A stretch of DNA of 64,000 nucleotides, from assembly GCA_947302715.1 (NCBI GenBank), contig CAMYVY010000008.1:1-64000 (forward strand), in the 5' to 3' direction. Positions 43,975-55,325 of the stretch are shown in pieces (the first letter of the stretch is position 1; each line of letters begins with the position of its first letter). The notes below the pieces were generated by a model. It was not told where the DNA came from. It did not search any database and saw only the letters and a program-made list of their open reading frames with translations. This DNA is from an uncultured Clostridia bacterium (GTDB lineage Bacteria > Bacillota > Clostridia > Peptostreptococcales > Anaerovoracaceae). The translations under genes were made by a program, and so were the position numbers.

Positions 43975-44054
43975 TTTGTCCTCCTTTAGTTGTTTAGAAA
44001 TGATGATATTTATTTTACCCTAACTATTATCGATAATCAAAGCGGTTGCAATCA

Positions 44055-45497
44055 CTATTCGATCTCAATTGTATCTCCACTGGCAACTTCTGTATCTCTA
44101 TCAATAGCTTTCTTTGCGGCTTCTATCAAGATCGTCTTTTCATTTGTCAATCGTTCTTCCAGGACATCTGCCAACAACTCGTTCAGTATTCGTCCTATCT
44201 CGGGCCCCTCACGCACACCAAGTTCCATCAGGTCTTTTCCGCTGATATTCAAGGTCTTTAGCGACATGGTTCCCTCTTCCTCAATCAACCTATGCCCTAT
44301 TTCCTCAATCTCAGAAATGTATTCCTGTCTTTCTGTGATCTCAGGTGCCTGAGCCAAATTGTCAGCTCTTTTGATGGCAATCCATTCATCAAAAAGTTCT
44401 GCGCCAACCTTAACGAGCGCCTTGCGAACAGACTTCTCGGTAGCTTCCGGCCGAAGGTCGTGCCATCTGACCAAGGTAAGCACTTTGTTTCTTGTTTCGT
44501 TATCGAACCTTAAACGCCGCATAATGCTGCCTGTCATTTCAGCGCTGACTTCGGGATGACCGTAGAAATGACCGACACCATCTTCATCTTTGAAGAAGCA
44601 GGGCGGCTTACCAATATCATGGAACAAAGCCGCCAGCCTGAGCACCGGCTCACCCGGAACACCTGATACAACCCGAATGCTGTGTTCCCATACGTCATAA
44701 ATATGATAAGGAGTGCACTGATCAAGACCAATCATCGGAACTATTTCCGGTATGATTACGGCGATGACGTTAGCATATTCTCTTAGGATTCTCGCAGCCG
44801 CACTCCCACAGATAAGGCCCTCGAGTTCCTTCTGAATCCTCTCTCTGCTTATGTTGTTCAGATTATCTTTTAAATCAAAAATCGCCTTCGCAGTTTCTCC
44901 TTCTATCTCAAAGTCCAAAGTAGAAGCGAACCTGAGCGCTCGCATTATCCTCAATGCATCCTCAGAAAAACGATCTCTTGGATTCCCGACGCATCGAATC
45001 ACCTTGTTTTTGATATCATCTATTCCATTAAAAACATCTACAAATGAACCGTCGTCAGTAACCGTCCTATCGACCTCTGTCATCTGAACAACCTCAGCGT
45101 TTTTTCCACGCAAAGAATTCCAGGCAATTGCATTCATTGTGAAATCCCGCCTGGACAAATCATCTGTCAAAGACTTGCTGAATCTGACATCGTCGGGATG
45201 TCTGTTGTCGCTATACGTCGATTCCGTCCTATAGGTTGTGACCTCCACGGGAACATGGTTTCTAATAACCGTAACCGTTCCCTGTTTAATTCCGGTATCG
45301 ATAATATGCACGTCCATATTATCAAAAACGCGATGAACTTCATCCGGCGTTGCGTCGGTCGTCACATCATAGTCCTTCGGAATCACTCCCATAATAAAAT
45401 CCCGGACGCACCCACCCACCAGGTAGGCCTCATATCCGGCACTGATTATTTCGTCAATTACATATTCAACTTCTTCGGGCAAATCGATTTTAAACAT
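44055..45497 (-). CDS. cca: CCA-adding tRNA nucleotidyltransferase
   Basis: 480 residues. The nucleotidyltransferase head (YLVGGCVRDFIMGVIPKDYD with the two catalytic Asp residues; DLSRRDFTMNAIAW) is followed by the RNA-binding region (EDALRIMRALRFASTLDFEI) and an HD domain (RLAALFHDIGKPPCFF; RWHDLRPEA). It builds or repairs the 3' CCA end of tRNA. The HD domain marks the bacterial class II form with phosphohydrolase potential. Confidence 0.95.
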   Translation of the reverse strand: MFKIDLPEEVEYVIDEIISAGYEAYLVGGCVRDFIMGVIPKDYDVTTDATPDEVHRVFDNMDVHIIDTGIKQGTVTVIRNHVPVEVTTYRTESTYSDNRHPDDVRFSKSLTDDLSRRDFTMNAIAWNSLRGKNAEVVQMTEVDRTVTDDGSFVDVFNGIDDIKNKVIRCVGNPRDRFSEDALRIMRALRFASTLDFEIEGETAKAIFDLKDNLNNISRERIQKELEGLICGSAAARILREYANVIAVIIPEIVPMIGLDQCTPYHIYDVWEHSIRVVSGVPGEPVLRLAALFHDIGKPPCFFKDEDGVGHFYGHPEVSAEMTGSIMRRLRFDNETRNKVLTLVRWHDLRPEATEKSVRKALVKVGAELFDEWIAIKRADNLAQAPEITERQEYISEIEEIGHRLIEEEGTMSLKTLNISGKDLMELGVREGPEIGRILNELLADVLEERLTNEKTILIEAAKKAIDRDTEVASGDTIEIE

Positions 45498-45575
45498 AAA
45501 GTATCTTCATACTCGCTCATACTCGCAAGTCCCATATATGTTTTGCGCAAGCCAAATACACGAATGCCTTGGGAC

Positions 45576-46826
45576 TTACGTTTCCTGGTTGTAAATTTTG
45601 CTCACGTGCATGCGGCCTCTAAACATGATGAGCCAACCGGCAGCAAATTCTATGGCCGAGAACATCAAAACCACAAGCCGCATGTCGAAATAATCCGCGA
45701 GTCCGCCCGCTATGAATTCTCCTGCCATCATCCCGAAAGTATTAAGCATCTGAAACGTGCCGTTATATCTGCCTTTCTTTTCGTCAGGAACATAATTCTG
45801 AGTCGTGGATATTCTGATATTGTAGGATGTCATTCCCATAGCACCCATCGTGAACATCATCGCCATCATTATAGGTATGGGCATGTATAAATAAATACCA
45901 CCTATTACGGCTATTGAAGAATAAACGATAAATGCAATCTTGAATTTTTTCTGAGGGGTTATTTTATGTCTATAGTGGAATGCACCGGCAAGCACTCTTC
46001 CGACTATTTCGAATGCCATGATAAAGATATAGATGTATTCGCCACGAATTCCATAAGTATCTCTAAAGAACGGAAGTCCGATTATCATATGCCCGCCACC
46101 ACTAAATGCCGAAAACATAAAATAGAATACTATGCAAAAGAGTCCAGGCTCGGACTTCAGGTACTCCATCCCCTCCCTAAAGGTCTCCTTGTACTGCTTA
46201 AATCCAAAATGCTCCTCGGTTTTCACAATGTACTTTTCTTCAACCTTGATCTGCGTTTCAAAAATTGCGGCTATCAAGAATGAGATCATATTGATGAAAA
46301 AGAGCGGAGCAATTCCTATCTGATGGTAAAGAAAAATGGACAGCGGCGACACGACCATAACCAGGGATTCCAAGGTGCTGGATATCGAATATGCTCTTCC
46401 CATATTCCCCTCGGTAATTAAAAGCGGATAGAAACTGTCGTATGCAACGTTGTAGACGCTGCTTACTGCACCCAAAAGAGATGCGCCTATCACCAGGGGG
46501 ACAAATCCGATTTCTCCATGAAGTAAAATCAATCCAAACAATCCATAGATTGCAGCGGAAATAAAGTCGAGCGTATATATAGTTCTTCTTCGCGAAAACT
46601 TATCAAGGAATGGACCCGCAATCGACGGCATGAAGATTCTCGGAGCTTCATAAAGAATCATATAAATGGCAAACAAAAACACGGACTCCGTGTAATCCAA
46701 AATGAGGAGTCCTGTTGCAAATCCGGCAATCGCGGTACCTATCATGGATACCACGGTGCCAACAGTTATTATCGTAAAATTCTTAGTCCATAGAGGATTT
46801 CTTCCTCTTCCATCACTCGTCTCCAT
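45576..46826 (-). CDS. MFS transporter
   Basis: 416 residues with twelve predicted TM helices (FTIITVGTVVSMIGTAIAGF at the start; DKFSRRRTIYTLDFI as the MFS loop 2-3 motif). It is related to the macrolide-efflux/enterobactin-exporter-like group. Probable drug or metabolite export; no substrate can be assigned. It is transcribed in the same direction as the groEL gene upstream, but a terminator separates them. Confidence 0.88.
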   Translation of the reverse strand: METSDGRGRNPLWTKNFTIITVGTVVSMIGTAIAGFATGLLILDYTESVFLFAIYMILYEAPRIFMPSIAGPFLDKFSRRRTIYTLDFISAAIYGLFGLILLHGEIGFVPLVIGASLLGAVSSVYNVAYDSFYPLLITEGNMGRAYSISSTLESLVMVVSPLSIFLYHQIGIAPLFFINMISFLIAAIFETQIKVEEKYIVKTEEHFGFKQYKETFREGMEYLKSEPGLFCIVFYFMFSAFSGGGHMIIGLPFFRDTYGIRGEYIYIFIMAFEIVGRVLAGAFHYRHKITPQKKFKIAFIVYSSIAVIGGIYLYMPIPIMMAMMFTMGAMGMTSYNIRISTTQNYVPDEKKGRYNGTFQMLNTFGMMAGEFIAGGLADYFDMRLVVLMFSAIEFAAGWLIMFRGRMHVSKIYNQET

Positions 46827-46845
46827 AACCCGTACATTATACCAT

Positions 46846-46876
46846 AAAAAGGGCGGTTCTCATAGAGAACCGCCCG
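46846..46876 (-). terminator. Terminator of groESL
   Basis: Minus strand GGGCGGTTCTC-TAT-GAGAACCGCCC followed by TTTTT, 43 bp after the groEL stop. Confidence 0.9.
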
Positions 46877-46918
46877 GGGGCCACTAAAGCATAAGGAGTG
46901 CCATCTGCTCTGGCTTCC

Positions 46919-48559
<1,641 letters not shown>

Positions 48560-48574
48560 CTACCTCCAATTATA

Positions 48575-48859
48575 TTAGTTCACTGTAGCCAGAATATCGG
48601 ACTGGCTCATAAGTGTATATTCCACGCCACCAAATTTGATGTCGGTTCCTGCGTATTTTGCAAAGACTACTTTATCTCCAACCTTAACCTGCATTGGTTC
48701 GTCCTTGGTTCCGGGACCAATTGCTACAACCTCTGCAACCTGCGGTTTTTCCTTCGCTGAACTTGTAAGGATAATTCCGCCTTCGGACTTCTCCTCAGCC
48801 TCCACCTTCTTGATCAAGACTCTTGCTCCAAGCGGCTTGATTCCAACTGATTTTGCCAT
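48575..48859 (-). CDS. groES: Co-chaperonin GroES
   Basis: 94 residues with the mobile loop [19 protein letters not shown] and typical [23 protein letters not shown] precedes the ATG at 48859. First gene of the groESL operon. Confidence 0.99.
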   Translation of the reverse strand: MAKSVGIKPLGARVLIKKVEAEEKSEGGIILTSSAKEKPQVAEVVAIGPGTKDEPMQVKVGDKVVFAKYAGTDIKFGGVEYTLMSQSDILATVN

Positions 48860-48946
48860 TTTAATTACCTCCAGATTATTTATTTATTGCTTTTATTATT
48901 AACTATTATATTTGCTATAAAAGCACATTTAACTTATACCCTGCTG

Positions 48947-48973
48947 TTAGCACTCTAATCACAAGAGTGCCAA
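48947..48973 (-). promoter_or_regulatory. CIRCE operator (HrcA site)
   Basis: TTAGCACTC-N9-GAGTGCCAA, one mismatch from the TTAGCACTC-N9-GAGTGCTAA consensus. It lies just downstream of the groES start site and is the known target of the HrcA heat-shock repressor. Confidence 0.97.
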
Positions 48974-48983
48974 CCCAACGACT

Positions 48984-49012
48984 ATTTTATTATTTTAAGC
49001 TATCATTGTCAA
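48984..49012 (-). promoter_or_regulatory. Sigma-A promoter of groESL
   Basis: Minus strand: -35 TTGACA (49007-49012), 17-bp spacer, -10 TAAAAT (48984-48989), directly before the CIRCE element. Confidence 0.88.
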
Positions 49013-49029
49013 CATTATTTCACTGTATT

Positions 49030-49968
49030 TTAGCTGTTTTTTTCACGCTCTCTTATATAGTAAAAGAGGTATTGCTGAGCAAAGCCGCTAAGCTCCTTGA
49101 AATGCTCGGAAGCATATTCCTGCATCCCCTTCATATCATCTTCATCAAAGCCGTAGAGCTCATGCATAACTCTTTTAACCCAGACATCTATCGGGAAACT
49201 GTCCTCCAAGTGAAGCCCGAACAAGCCAATACAATTTGCAACCTTGGGACCTACACCCGTTAATGCAAGAACCTCCTCGTAATTCTTTGGGAGTCCCCTT
49301 TCGCATACTTCCCTTGCGGATTCTATCAAATACCTTGCCCTATAGCCAAGCTTTACCGGATCAAGATCCTCTACGGTAAGAGAAGCGAGTTTCTCCGGGC
49401 TCGGTAGCGCAAAGGGACTGAGTCCCGCCTGAACCACTTCGTCAACACCGCTTGTTTTATATTGCGATGCTCCTTCACCCGTCACCTCAGAAAGCCGCTC
49501 GATGCAACCCTTGATTCTTGGAATATTATTGTTTTGAGAAATGATAAATGAAACAATCGTCTCCCAAAGATCCTGATTTAATATTCTAATACCATCACCT
49601 GATTTAATTGCGAGCTTCATAACATCATCGCCGCGAGAAAGCCTTTGTTTCACCTTTCCGTAGTCGCGACCCAGGTCGAGATAATTAAACCAGAAATCGC
49701 GTTCCTTACCGGAAGTTGCCTTAGAAACAGCCATATTGGAATTCGCGCCGCTAAGGATGGTAACCTCCACTTTTCCTTTCGTTCTTGCTCCCGCTTTACT
49801 TTTCCCATCCGGCAAAAATGCAACCTTCGCAATACGAGCTTCATCGCTCCCGGTTCCCACGATTCCAATCCAATTATCGTCGCTTATTCTTCTCCAGCGA
49901 AAACACTGTCCGCAATCAAAAATATGAGTTGGATTAAAATCGTAAATGTCTTCAAAAACTATTTTCAT
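49030..49968 (-). CDS. ogg: 8-oxoguanine DNA glycosylase (OGG1-type)
   Basis: 312 residues with an N-terminal OGG_N-like domain (FNPTHIFDCGQCFRWRRISD) and the HhH-GPD core: HhH motif LTGVGPKVANCIGLFGLHL and catalytic Asp in FPIDVWVKRVMHELYG; the Lys nucleophile candidate lies in GVGPKVANC. It removes oxidised guanine from DNA. The C-terminus ends in the FAQQYLFYYIRE helix. It is 4 bp from the next gene upstream, so probably co-transcribed. Confidence 0.92.
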   Translation of the reverse strand: MKIVFEDIYDFNPTHIFDCGQCFRWRRISDDNWIGIVGTGSDEARIAKVAFLPDGKSKAGARTKGKVEVTILSGANSNMAVSKATSGKERDFWFNYLDLGRDYGKVKQRLSRGDDVMKLAIKSGDGIRILNQDLWETIVSFIISQNNNIPRIKGCIERLSEVTGEGASQYKTSGVDEVVQAGLSPFALPSPEKLASLTVEDLDPVKLGYRARYLIESAREVCERGLPKNYEEVLALTGVGPKVANCIGLFGLHLEDSFPIDVWVKRVMHELYGFDEDDMKGMQEYASEHFKELSGFAQQYLFYYIREREKNS

Positions 49969-49972
49969 TTTT

Positions 49973-50845
49973 CTACACCAGACTTCTGATTTCTATATCC
50001 GTTGAGACAACATTAAACGCGGTCATGTTCTCAATTGCCTCGGTTAACTTCTTCTGAAAATTAAGGGCTGTATCCCACGTTCTTGCATCTCTGTCCAAGT
50101 CAAGGACAACAACCATTTTTAGGTTGTCGGGTTCCGTGTTTTCGTAGATACTGATAACCTCATGTATGCCTTCTATTTCATTCCCGACGCATTTTGCAAT
50201 GTCTTTTATGACTTTGTCTTTGATGATGAAATCACCCAAATAGCTGTAGGTTGGTCTCACTACCGTTTTCGCAGTTTCATTTTCTTTATACCTATGTAAC
50301 AGCGCACCTGGATTTTTTATGGCCTCCTGAGCTCTGCCCGTCATGTCCTTGGTCATGTCCTTGGCGCGTCTAATCAGCATTTCAGGATTCATGAAATATC
50401 CCGCGAAATCTCGCTTAAGTTGAACCGTGGGAACCGGAATCACGTGCTTCCCCTGTTGGTCTCTTGATTTTTCCGCTTTTTGTCTTTCTTCTGGCGTTGT
50501 AATGTCTTCAATATGTATGCGCTCTGAAACGGGCGGCAGTCCAAGTCTCTTGGCTATCACATCTGTCATTCTATCCGAAGTACCGACTATCAAAATCGAA
50601 TCAGGATTCAATTCTCTTATTTTCTTCGTCACTTCTTCCGCATGTTTGTCGTCGGTAAAAAGAGCTGTTTTTATTGCACCAACCCTCGTTTTTTGTCTTT
50701 TGGCAGATACACCTGCTTCCACCACATCCTGATAGATTAGCAGTCCATCATCTATCAACATGTCTATTCCGTTTTCCTGCATATACCCCGGAGCCTGATA
50801 GGATTTTCCCGTTCCGCTGGGTCCTGTAAGAGAAAAAATTTTCAT
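49973..50845 (-). CDS. P-loop protein with Asp23-like C-terminal domain
   Basis: 290 residues from the ATG at 50845 (GAGGAT upstream; the frame opens to 50860). The N-terminal P-loop domain has Walker A TGPSGTGKSYQAP. The C-terminal ~80 residues (FIIKDKVIKDIAKCVGNEIE; VVVLDLDRDARTWDTALNFQ) resemble the Asp23/Alx envelope-stress fold. A basic linker joins them. Function unknown; the pairing of kinase-like ATPase and Asp23-like domain hints at an envelope or stress role. Co-transcribed with ogg. Confidence 0.72.
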   Translation of the reverse strand: MKIFSLTGPSGTGKSYQAPGYMQENGIDMLIDDGLLIYQDVVEAGVSAKRQKTRVGAIKTALFTDDKHAEEVTKKIRELNPDSILIVGTSDRMTDVIAKRLGLPPVSERIHIEDITTPEERQKAEKSRDQQGKHVIPVPTVQLKRDFAGYFMNPEMLIRRAKDMTKDMTGRAQEAIKNPGALLHRYKENETAKTVVRPTYSYLGDFIIKDKVIKDIAKCVGNEIEGIHEVISIYENTEPDNLKMVVVLDLDRDARTWDTALNFQKKLTEAIENMTAFNVVSTDIEIRSLV

Positions 50846-50901
50846 TGAATAAATCCTCAAAAACCGCTAATTTTCGTTAGTTTTTACTAATAAAAATTCG
50901 C

Positions 50902-50930
50902 TTTACAACCTTTTTTTCACCTGTTATAAT
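50902..50930 (+). promoter_or_regulatory. Sigma-A promoter of ferredoxin gene
   Basis: -35 TTTACA (50902-50907), 17-bp spacer, -10 TATAAT (50925-50930). Confidence 0.85.
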
Positions 50931-50977
50931 AGGTCACGAAATATAGATTTATGTCTTAGTTTAAGGAGGAGATTAAT

Positions 50978-51148
50978 ATGGCATATGTAATTTCTGACGC
51001 TTGCATTAGCTGTGGCGCATGCGCAGCTGATTGCCCGGTAGGTTGCATCTCCGAAGGCGATACACAGTTTGTTATCGACGCAAGTCAGTGCATCGACTGC
51101 GGTTCTTGCTTGGAGAATTGCCCGGTAGACGCACCTCACGCAGACTGA
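50978..51148 (+). CDS. 2[4Fe-4S] ferredoxin
   Basis: 56 residues with two cluster motifs, [12 protein letters not shown] and [12 protein letters not shown] (C-x2-C-x2-C-x3-C-P twice), the classical clostridial ferredoxin that shuttles low-potential electrons. AAGGAGGAG precedes the ATG. A strong promoter and terminator make it a single-gene unit. Confidence 0.97.
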   Translation: MAYVISDACISCGACAADCPVGCISEGDTQFVIDASQCIDCGSCLENCPVDAPHAD

Positions 51149-51170
51149 TCAACCGACAGGAAAAAACATT

Positions 51171-51207
51171 AGGGACGATTCTTGAAAAAGAATCGTCCCT
51201 TTTTTTA
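51171..51207 (+). terminator. Terminator of ferredoxin gene
   Basis: GGGACGATTCTT-GAAA-AAGAATCGTCCC followed by seven T. It may also serve rex from the other strand. Confidence 0.92.
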
Positions 51208-51876
51208 TTCCTCTTTCTTTTTCGGCGTTCCTCTTTTAGCTTCACTCTTTTTTATGTCATTCATTCTGTATGCCAATGTATGTATGCTGTCCGACAAATG
51301 AACGACCTCAAGGGCGACATGTTTCGGAACCTCTATATCCGTTCTCGCAAAGCTCCAAATGCCCTTGACTCCCGCGAAGCAAAGTCTGTCCGCAACCTCC
51401 TGCGCATTTTCTCTGTCAACGCAGATTATACCTATATCTATCTTTTCCTTCTCAACAAATTCGACTATGGTTTCATAGTCCATTATCTCTATACCTTCAA
51501 GCATGGTGCCTATAAGATTCCTGTTGACCTCAAACACACCGCAGACTTTAAATCCGCCTTTTATAGTATGCGCATACTTTGTTATGGCTTGACCAAGATT
51601 ACCTGCGCCTATTATTACCATGCGATACTCTTTGTCGAGACCCAAAATGGCATCTATCTCTTCTCTAAGCCCCACAACACTATATCCATAGCCTTGCTGA
51701 CCAAAGCCTCCGAAATTATTGAGATCTTGTCTTATCTGAGATGCAGTATAACCGATAAGGGTGCTGAATTCCTTGGATGAAATCTTCTCAACACCTTTCT
51801 TCTGCAGCTCCATCAAATATCTTCTGTATCTCGGAAGCCTGTTAATAACAGCATTGGATATTTTGGTATTCTTCAT
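51205..51876 (-). CDS. rex: Redox-sensing repressor Rex
   Basis: 223 residues. The winged-helix domain (AVINRLPRYRRYLMELQKKG; TASQIRQDLNNFGGFGQQGYGY) precedes a Rossmann NADH-binding domain (VIIGAGNLGQAITKYA) and a C-terminal swap helix. It senses the NADH/NAD ratio and represses fermentation and electron-transfer genes. Confidence 0.97.
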   Translation of the reverse strand: MKNTKISNAVINRLPRYRRYLMELQKKGVEKISSKEFSTLIGYTASQIRQDLNNFGGFGQQGYGYSVVGLREEIDAILGLDKEYRMVIIGAGNLGQAITKYAHTIKGGFKVCGVFEVNRNLIGTMLEGIEIMDYETIVEFVEKEKIDIGIICVDRENAQEVADRLCFAGVKGIWSFARTDIEVPKHVALEVVHLSDSIHTLAYRMNDIKKSEAKRGTPKKKEE

Positions 51877-51890
51877 AATATCTTTACTCC

Positions 51891-51914
51891 AAAAAAGCCC
51901 GCCGTCAGGCGGGT
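51891..51914 (-). terminator. Terminator of acpP
   Basis: Minus strand ACCCGCC-TGAC-GGCGGGC followed by TTTTTT, 11 bp after the acpP stop and before rex. Confidence 0.88.
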
Positions 51915-51924
51915 CAAAACTATC

Positions 51925-52155
51925 TTACTCAGTTTGTTCTTCTACGTATTTGACCAAATCACCAACTGTCTGGAATTTCTCTGCTTCTTCATCAGGAATT
52001 TCTATATCAAATTCCTCTTCGATGGCCATGATGATTTCAACTGCATCCAAGGAATCGGCTTCCAAATCTTTCATCAAATTGGTTTCAGGCAGTACCATAG
52101 ATTCATCTACACTTAACTGATCAATGATGATTTCTTTGATTTTTTCAAATATCAT
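51925..52155 (-). CDS. acpP: Acyl carrier protein
   Basis: 76 residues with the phosphopantetheine site DSLDAVEII and acidic helices ([10 protein letters not shown]). GGAGG precedes the ATG at 52155; the frame opens to 52173. It carries acyl chains in fatty-acid synthesis, but no other fab genes are in the window. Confidence 0.97.
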   Translation of the reverse strand: MIFEKIKEIIIDQLSVDESMVLPETNLMKDLEADSLDAVEIIMAIEEEFDIEIPDEEAEKFQTVGDLVKYVEEQTE

Positions 52156-52240
52156 TTCAATCCTCCAAATCACATCTGATACTATTCATATGTTTCTCTC
52201 ATCATCTGTTGAAATCGGAGTCCCCCGATTCACCAAGGCT

Positions 52241-52269
52241 ATTATAGAGAAGTAATCATCGAATTGCAA
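52241..52269 (-). promoter_or_regulatory. Sigma-A promoter of acpP
   Basis: Minus strand: -35 TTGCAA (52264-52269), 17-bp spacer, -10 TATAAT (52241-52246). A small inverted repeat AATCGG/CCGATT (52214-52230) lies in the leader. Confidence 0.82.
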
Positions 52270-52298
52270 CTATTATTTTCTTCACAAAATCAACACCT

Positions 52299-54281
52299 TT
52301 ATCCATCGGTCAAGGTCATCCAACGGTCGTAAGAAGAATCGAGTTCTGCCCTCCAATCGCTGACCTCCTGTGAAAGCCTTCTCAGCTTTTCATAGTCCGA
52401 TGCATTTTCCTGAAGACACATTTCCTTTTCCGCTTCTTCTATCAAAGCTTCGAGCTCCTCGATTTTTTCCATCAAGGCACTTTGCTCACGCTCTTTTTTT
52501 CTCGCTTCGGCTTCGACCTTTTTCTGAAGTTCTCGTTCCTCTTTCGCGGACAGTTTACTTTCATTTTTAATAATGTCATCCGCACTTTTTTCAATGCTTT
52601 GTTCCGAACCGGCATCAGCTGCGAAGCTTCTTATATACGCATTCGCAGACTCCATTCTCGCCTTCTTGTCCAGATAATAATCATATTTTCCGAGGAACTC
52701 CGTCAAACCATCAGAAGTAAGTTCAAATATTCTGTTCGGTATTCTGTTTAGGAAGTATCTATCGTGCGTCACGGTAATAACCGTCCCCGGGTATTCCATA
52801 AGTGCTTCTTCGAATGCTTCCTTTGATGCAATATCCAAGTGATTCGTCGGCTCATCCAGGATCAAAAGGTTCGCACCGCTCATCATGAGTTTGAGAAGAG
52901 ATAGCCTCGCCTTCTCTCCACCAGACAGTCCCTTCACCTGATTAAAAACCATATCTCCTCTAAACAAAAATCGCCCAAGAATATTTCTCACTTCGCCATC
53001 GGTAAGAAGTCTATGTTCATTATGTATTTCATCGATTACGGTGAGCTCATCATTTAAGAGCATCTGACCTTGATCGTAGTATCCGATTTCAACATTGTGC
53101 CCCGTCTTTACATAGCCTGAGTCAGGAGAGAAATCACCCATCATTATTTTTAGAAGTGTAGTCTTCCCAGTTCCGTTATCTCCGATTATGCAAATACGTT
53201 CTCCTCTTTTTATATCGAAGTTAATATCCTTAAAGAGTTTCTTGCCGCTTAGGGGATATCCGTATGAAATATTTTCTCCAAGAAGCACATCGTTTCCGCT
53301 CTGGAATTTTTGATTGAAGTTGATTTTGATTGATGCGTTTTCTCCCGTCGGTTTTTCAAGGCGCTCGACATGGGCGAGCCGCTTTTCTCTGGATGCTGCG
53401 CGCTTCGCAAGCTTCTCGGTCCCGCGCTCCTTATATCCTCTGATCAAATCCTCCTGGCGGCGGATTTCAATCTGCTGCTTGTTATACGCCCTCATGGCGG
53501 CTTCCCTTAAAGCCCTCTTTTTCTCCACATACTCGGTATAGTTTCCGGCATAGATCGTCAGGCCGTGATTCTCCACATCGAAGATATGAGTTGCGATGCT
53601 GTCCAAGAAATATCTATCGTGGGAAATAAGGATTATCGTTCCACGGTAGTTTTTTAGGTATTGCTCGAGCCACTTGAGAGTTCCGATGTCCAGGTGATTC
53701 GTCGGCTCATCCAGCATCAAAATATCCGGCTTCCTTAGAAGCAGGCAGGCAAGCGCGAGCCTGGTCCTTTCACCTCCGGAAAGGCTCCCCGTCTTCATGC
53801 TGTGGCTCGCTTCACCAAAACCCATGGATGTCATCACTCCTGTGATTTCGCTTTTATACGTATAGCCACCTTTACGCTCAAATTCAAGCTGAAGCGAATT
53901 GAGTCTGTTCCACAGTCTTTGTTCCTCAGCGGGATTCTGTTCCTCTGCAATTTCAGCTATTCGCTTGTTAAGATTGGCTATCTCTATTTCCATTTCATCA
54001 AGTCCCGAGAAAATCCCCGACACTTCCTCGATGACAGTTTTGTTAGGATCAAAATGATCGCGCTGCTTCAAGTATCCGACTGAAATATCCTGCGACACAA
54101 AAAAACTTCCGGTGCTTGGTTCCATTTCACCGGTAAGCATATTCATGAGTGTCGTCTTCCCTGCACCGTTCACGCCAACAATGCCGACCTTGTCGCCGGC
54201 ATTAATATGAAAAGATATGTTTTCAAGAATCACATCCGTTCCATAGGATTTTCCCAGGTTGGATGCCGAAAGTACAATCAT
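52299..54281 (-). CDS. ABC-F ATPase
   Basis: 660 residues, soluble. It carries two ABC cassettes (Walker A GVNGAGKTTLMNML and GDNGTGKTTLLKIM; signatures GSLSGGERTRLALA and KGLSGGEKARLSLL), an interdomain linker and a C-terminal coiled coil (about 565-655). No membrane segments. ABC-F proteins act on ribosomes, some giving antibiotic resistance; the coiled-coil ending resembles the Uup/YdiF group. The stop of tsaD and this ATG abut (TAAATG). Confidence 0.92.
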   Translation of the reverse strand: MIVLSASNLGKSYGTDVILENISFHINAGDKVGIVGVNGAGKTTLMNMLTGEMEPSTGSFFVSQDISVGYLKQRDHFDPNKTVIEEVSGIFSGLDEMEIEIANLNKRIAEIAEEQNPAEEQRLWNRLNSLQLEFERKGGYTYKSEITGVMTSMGFGEASHSMKTGSLSGGERTRLALACLLLRKPDILMLDEPTNHLDIGTLKWLEQYLKNYRGTIILISHDRYFLDSIATHIFDVENHGLTIYAGNYTEYVEKKRALREAAMRAYNKQQIEIRRQEDLIRGYKERGTEKLAKRAASREKRLAHVERLEKPTGENASIKINFNQKFQSGNDVLLGENISYGYPLSGKKLFKDINFDIKRGERICIIGDNGTGKTTLLKIMMGDFSPDSGYVKTGHNVEIGYYDQGQMLLNDELTVIDEIHNEHRLLTDGEVRNILGRFLFRGDMVFNQVKGLSGGEKARLSLLKLMMSGANLLILDEPTNHLDIASKEAFEEALMEYPGTVITVTHDRYFLNRIPNRIFELTSDGLTEFLGKYDYYLDKKARMESANAYIRSFAADAGSEQSIEKSADDIIKNESKLSAKEERELQKKVEAEARKKEREQSALMEKIEELEALIEEAEKEMCLQENASDYEKLRRLSQEVSDWRAELDSSYDRWMTLTDG

Positions 54282-55325
54282 TTAAAACTCCAAATCCGCA
54301 TATGCATCAAGGGTAAGGTCATCAGGTCCCTCTTCGCGATATTTATAGTAGGCTGCCGATCCAATCATCGCGGCATTATCCGTACATAGACCCAATTCCG
54401 GAAGGAAGAGTTCAATTTCTTCCCTCTTGCAGGCATCTGTGAGAGCTTCTCTGAGCCTGCTGTTTGCCGCAACGCCTCCCGCGACGACAAGCCTCCTCTT
54501 ACTTACTTCACTATTTCCGCCGTTTTTCTCCTCAAATAGCTGGTTAACCGCTTCCACAGACTTGTTTACCAAGACCTCGACAACGGCTTCCTGGAAGCCT
54601 GCAGCCACATCGGCAGCATTTATTTCTCGTCCTGCTTGCTTCTCTGAATTAACATAGTTCATGACCTGGGTTTTGATGCCGCTGAAGCTGAAATCAAAGC
54701 TGTCTTTTTCCAGATATACCCTCTTAAAATGTATCTTATCAGGGTCTCCCGACCTTGCCAGCTTATCTATCTTGGGTCCTCCCGGATATCCGAGCCCAAT
54801 AACTCTCGCGACCTTGTCGTAGGCCTCGCCTACAGCATCATCCCTGGTCCCTCCGAGAACCCGGCATCTATTGTAATCCTCCATCAAGACGATATTCGTA
54901 TGGCCACCCGACACAACCAGGCAGAGGAACGGTGGCTCCAAATCCGGATACGTAATAAGGTTACTTGCCACATGTCCGTACATGTGGTTTACTCCGACCA
55001 TCGGAATCCCTCGCGCAAGAGAATATCCCTTCGCAGCAGCAACTCCGATAACAAGCGCACCGATAAGCCCCGGCCCATAGGTTACACCGATTAAGTCGAT
55101 ATCGTCCCATGTGACCCCCGCATCCTTTAGCGCCTTCCTAACCACGGGATTAACATTTTCGAGATGCTTTCTCGATGCGATTTCGGGAACGACTCCCCCG
55201 TAGGCTTCATGTATCGGAACCTGCGAGCTTATTACATTTGAGAGGACTCTCCTTCCACCATCAAGAACGGCAGCCGCCGTTTCATCACAGCTCGATTCAA
55301 TTGCGAGTGTCAAAAACCTATTCAT
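54282..55325 (-). CDS. tsaD: tRNA N6-threonylcarbamoyladenosine transferase TsaD
   Basis: 347 residues of the Kae1/TsaD ASKHA fold: IESSCDETAAAV, metal-binding HMYGH, VSGGHTN and the late GGVAANSRLR. With TsaB and TsaE it installs t6A37 on tRNAs reading ANN codons. It overlaps rimI by 8 bp. Confidence 0.97.
   Translation of the reverse strand: MNRFLTLAIESSCDETAAAVLDGGRRVLSNVISSQVPIHEAYGGVVPEIASRKHLENVNPVVRKALKDAGVTWDDIDLIGVTYGPGLIGALVIGVAAAKGYSLARGIPMVGVNHMYGHVASNLITYPDLEPPFLCLVVSGGHTNIVLMEDYNRCRVLGGTRDDAVGEAYDKVARVIGLGYPGGPKIDKLARSGDPDKIHFKRVYLEKDSFDFSFSGIKTQVMNYVNSEKQAGREINAADVAAGFQEAVVEVLVNKSVEAVNQLFEEKNGGNSEVSKRRLVVAGGVAANSRLREALTDACKREEIELFLPELGLCTDNAAMIGSAAYYKYREEGPDDLTLDAYADLEF

Noticed and set aside
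50861..50977. Rex operator before the ferredoxin gene
   Set aside because: No TTGTTAA-N4-TTAACAA-like dyad is present despite the nearby rex gene.
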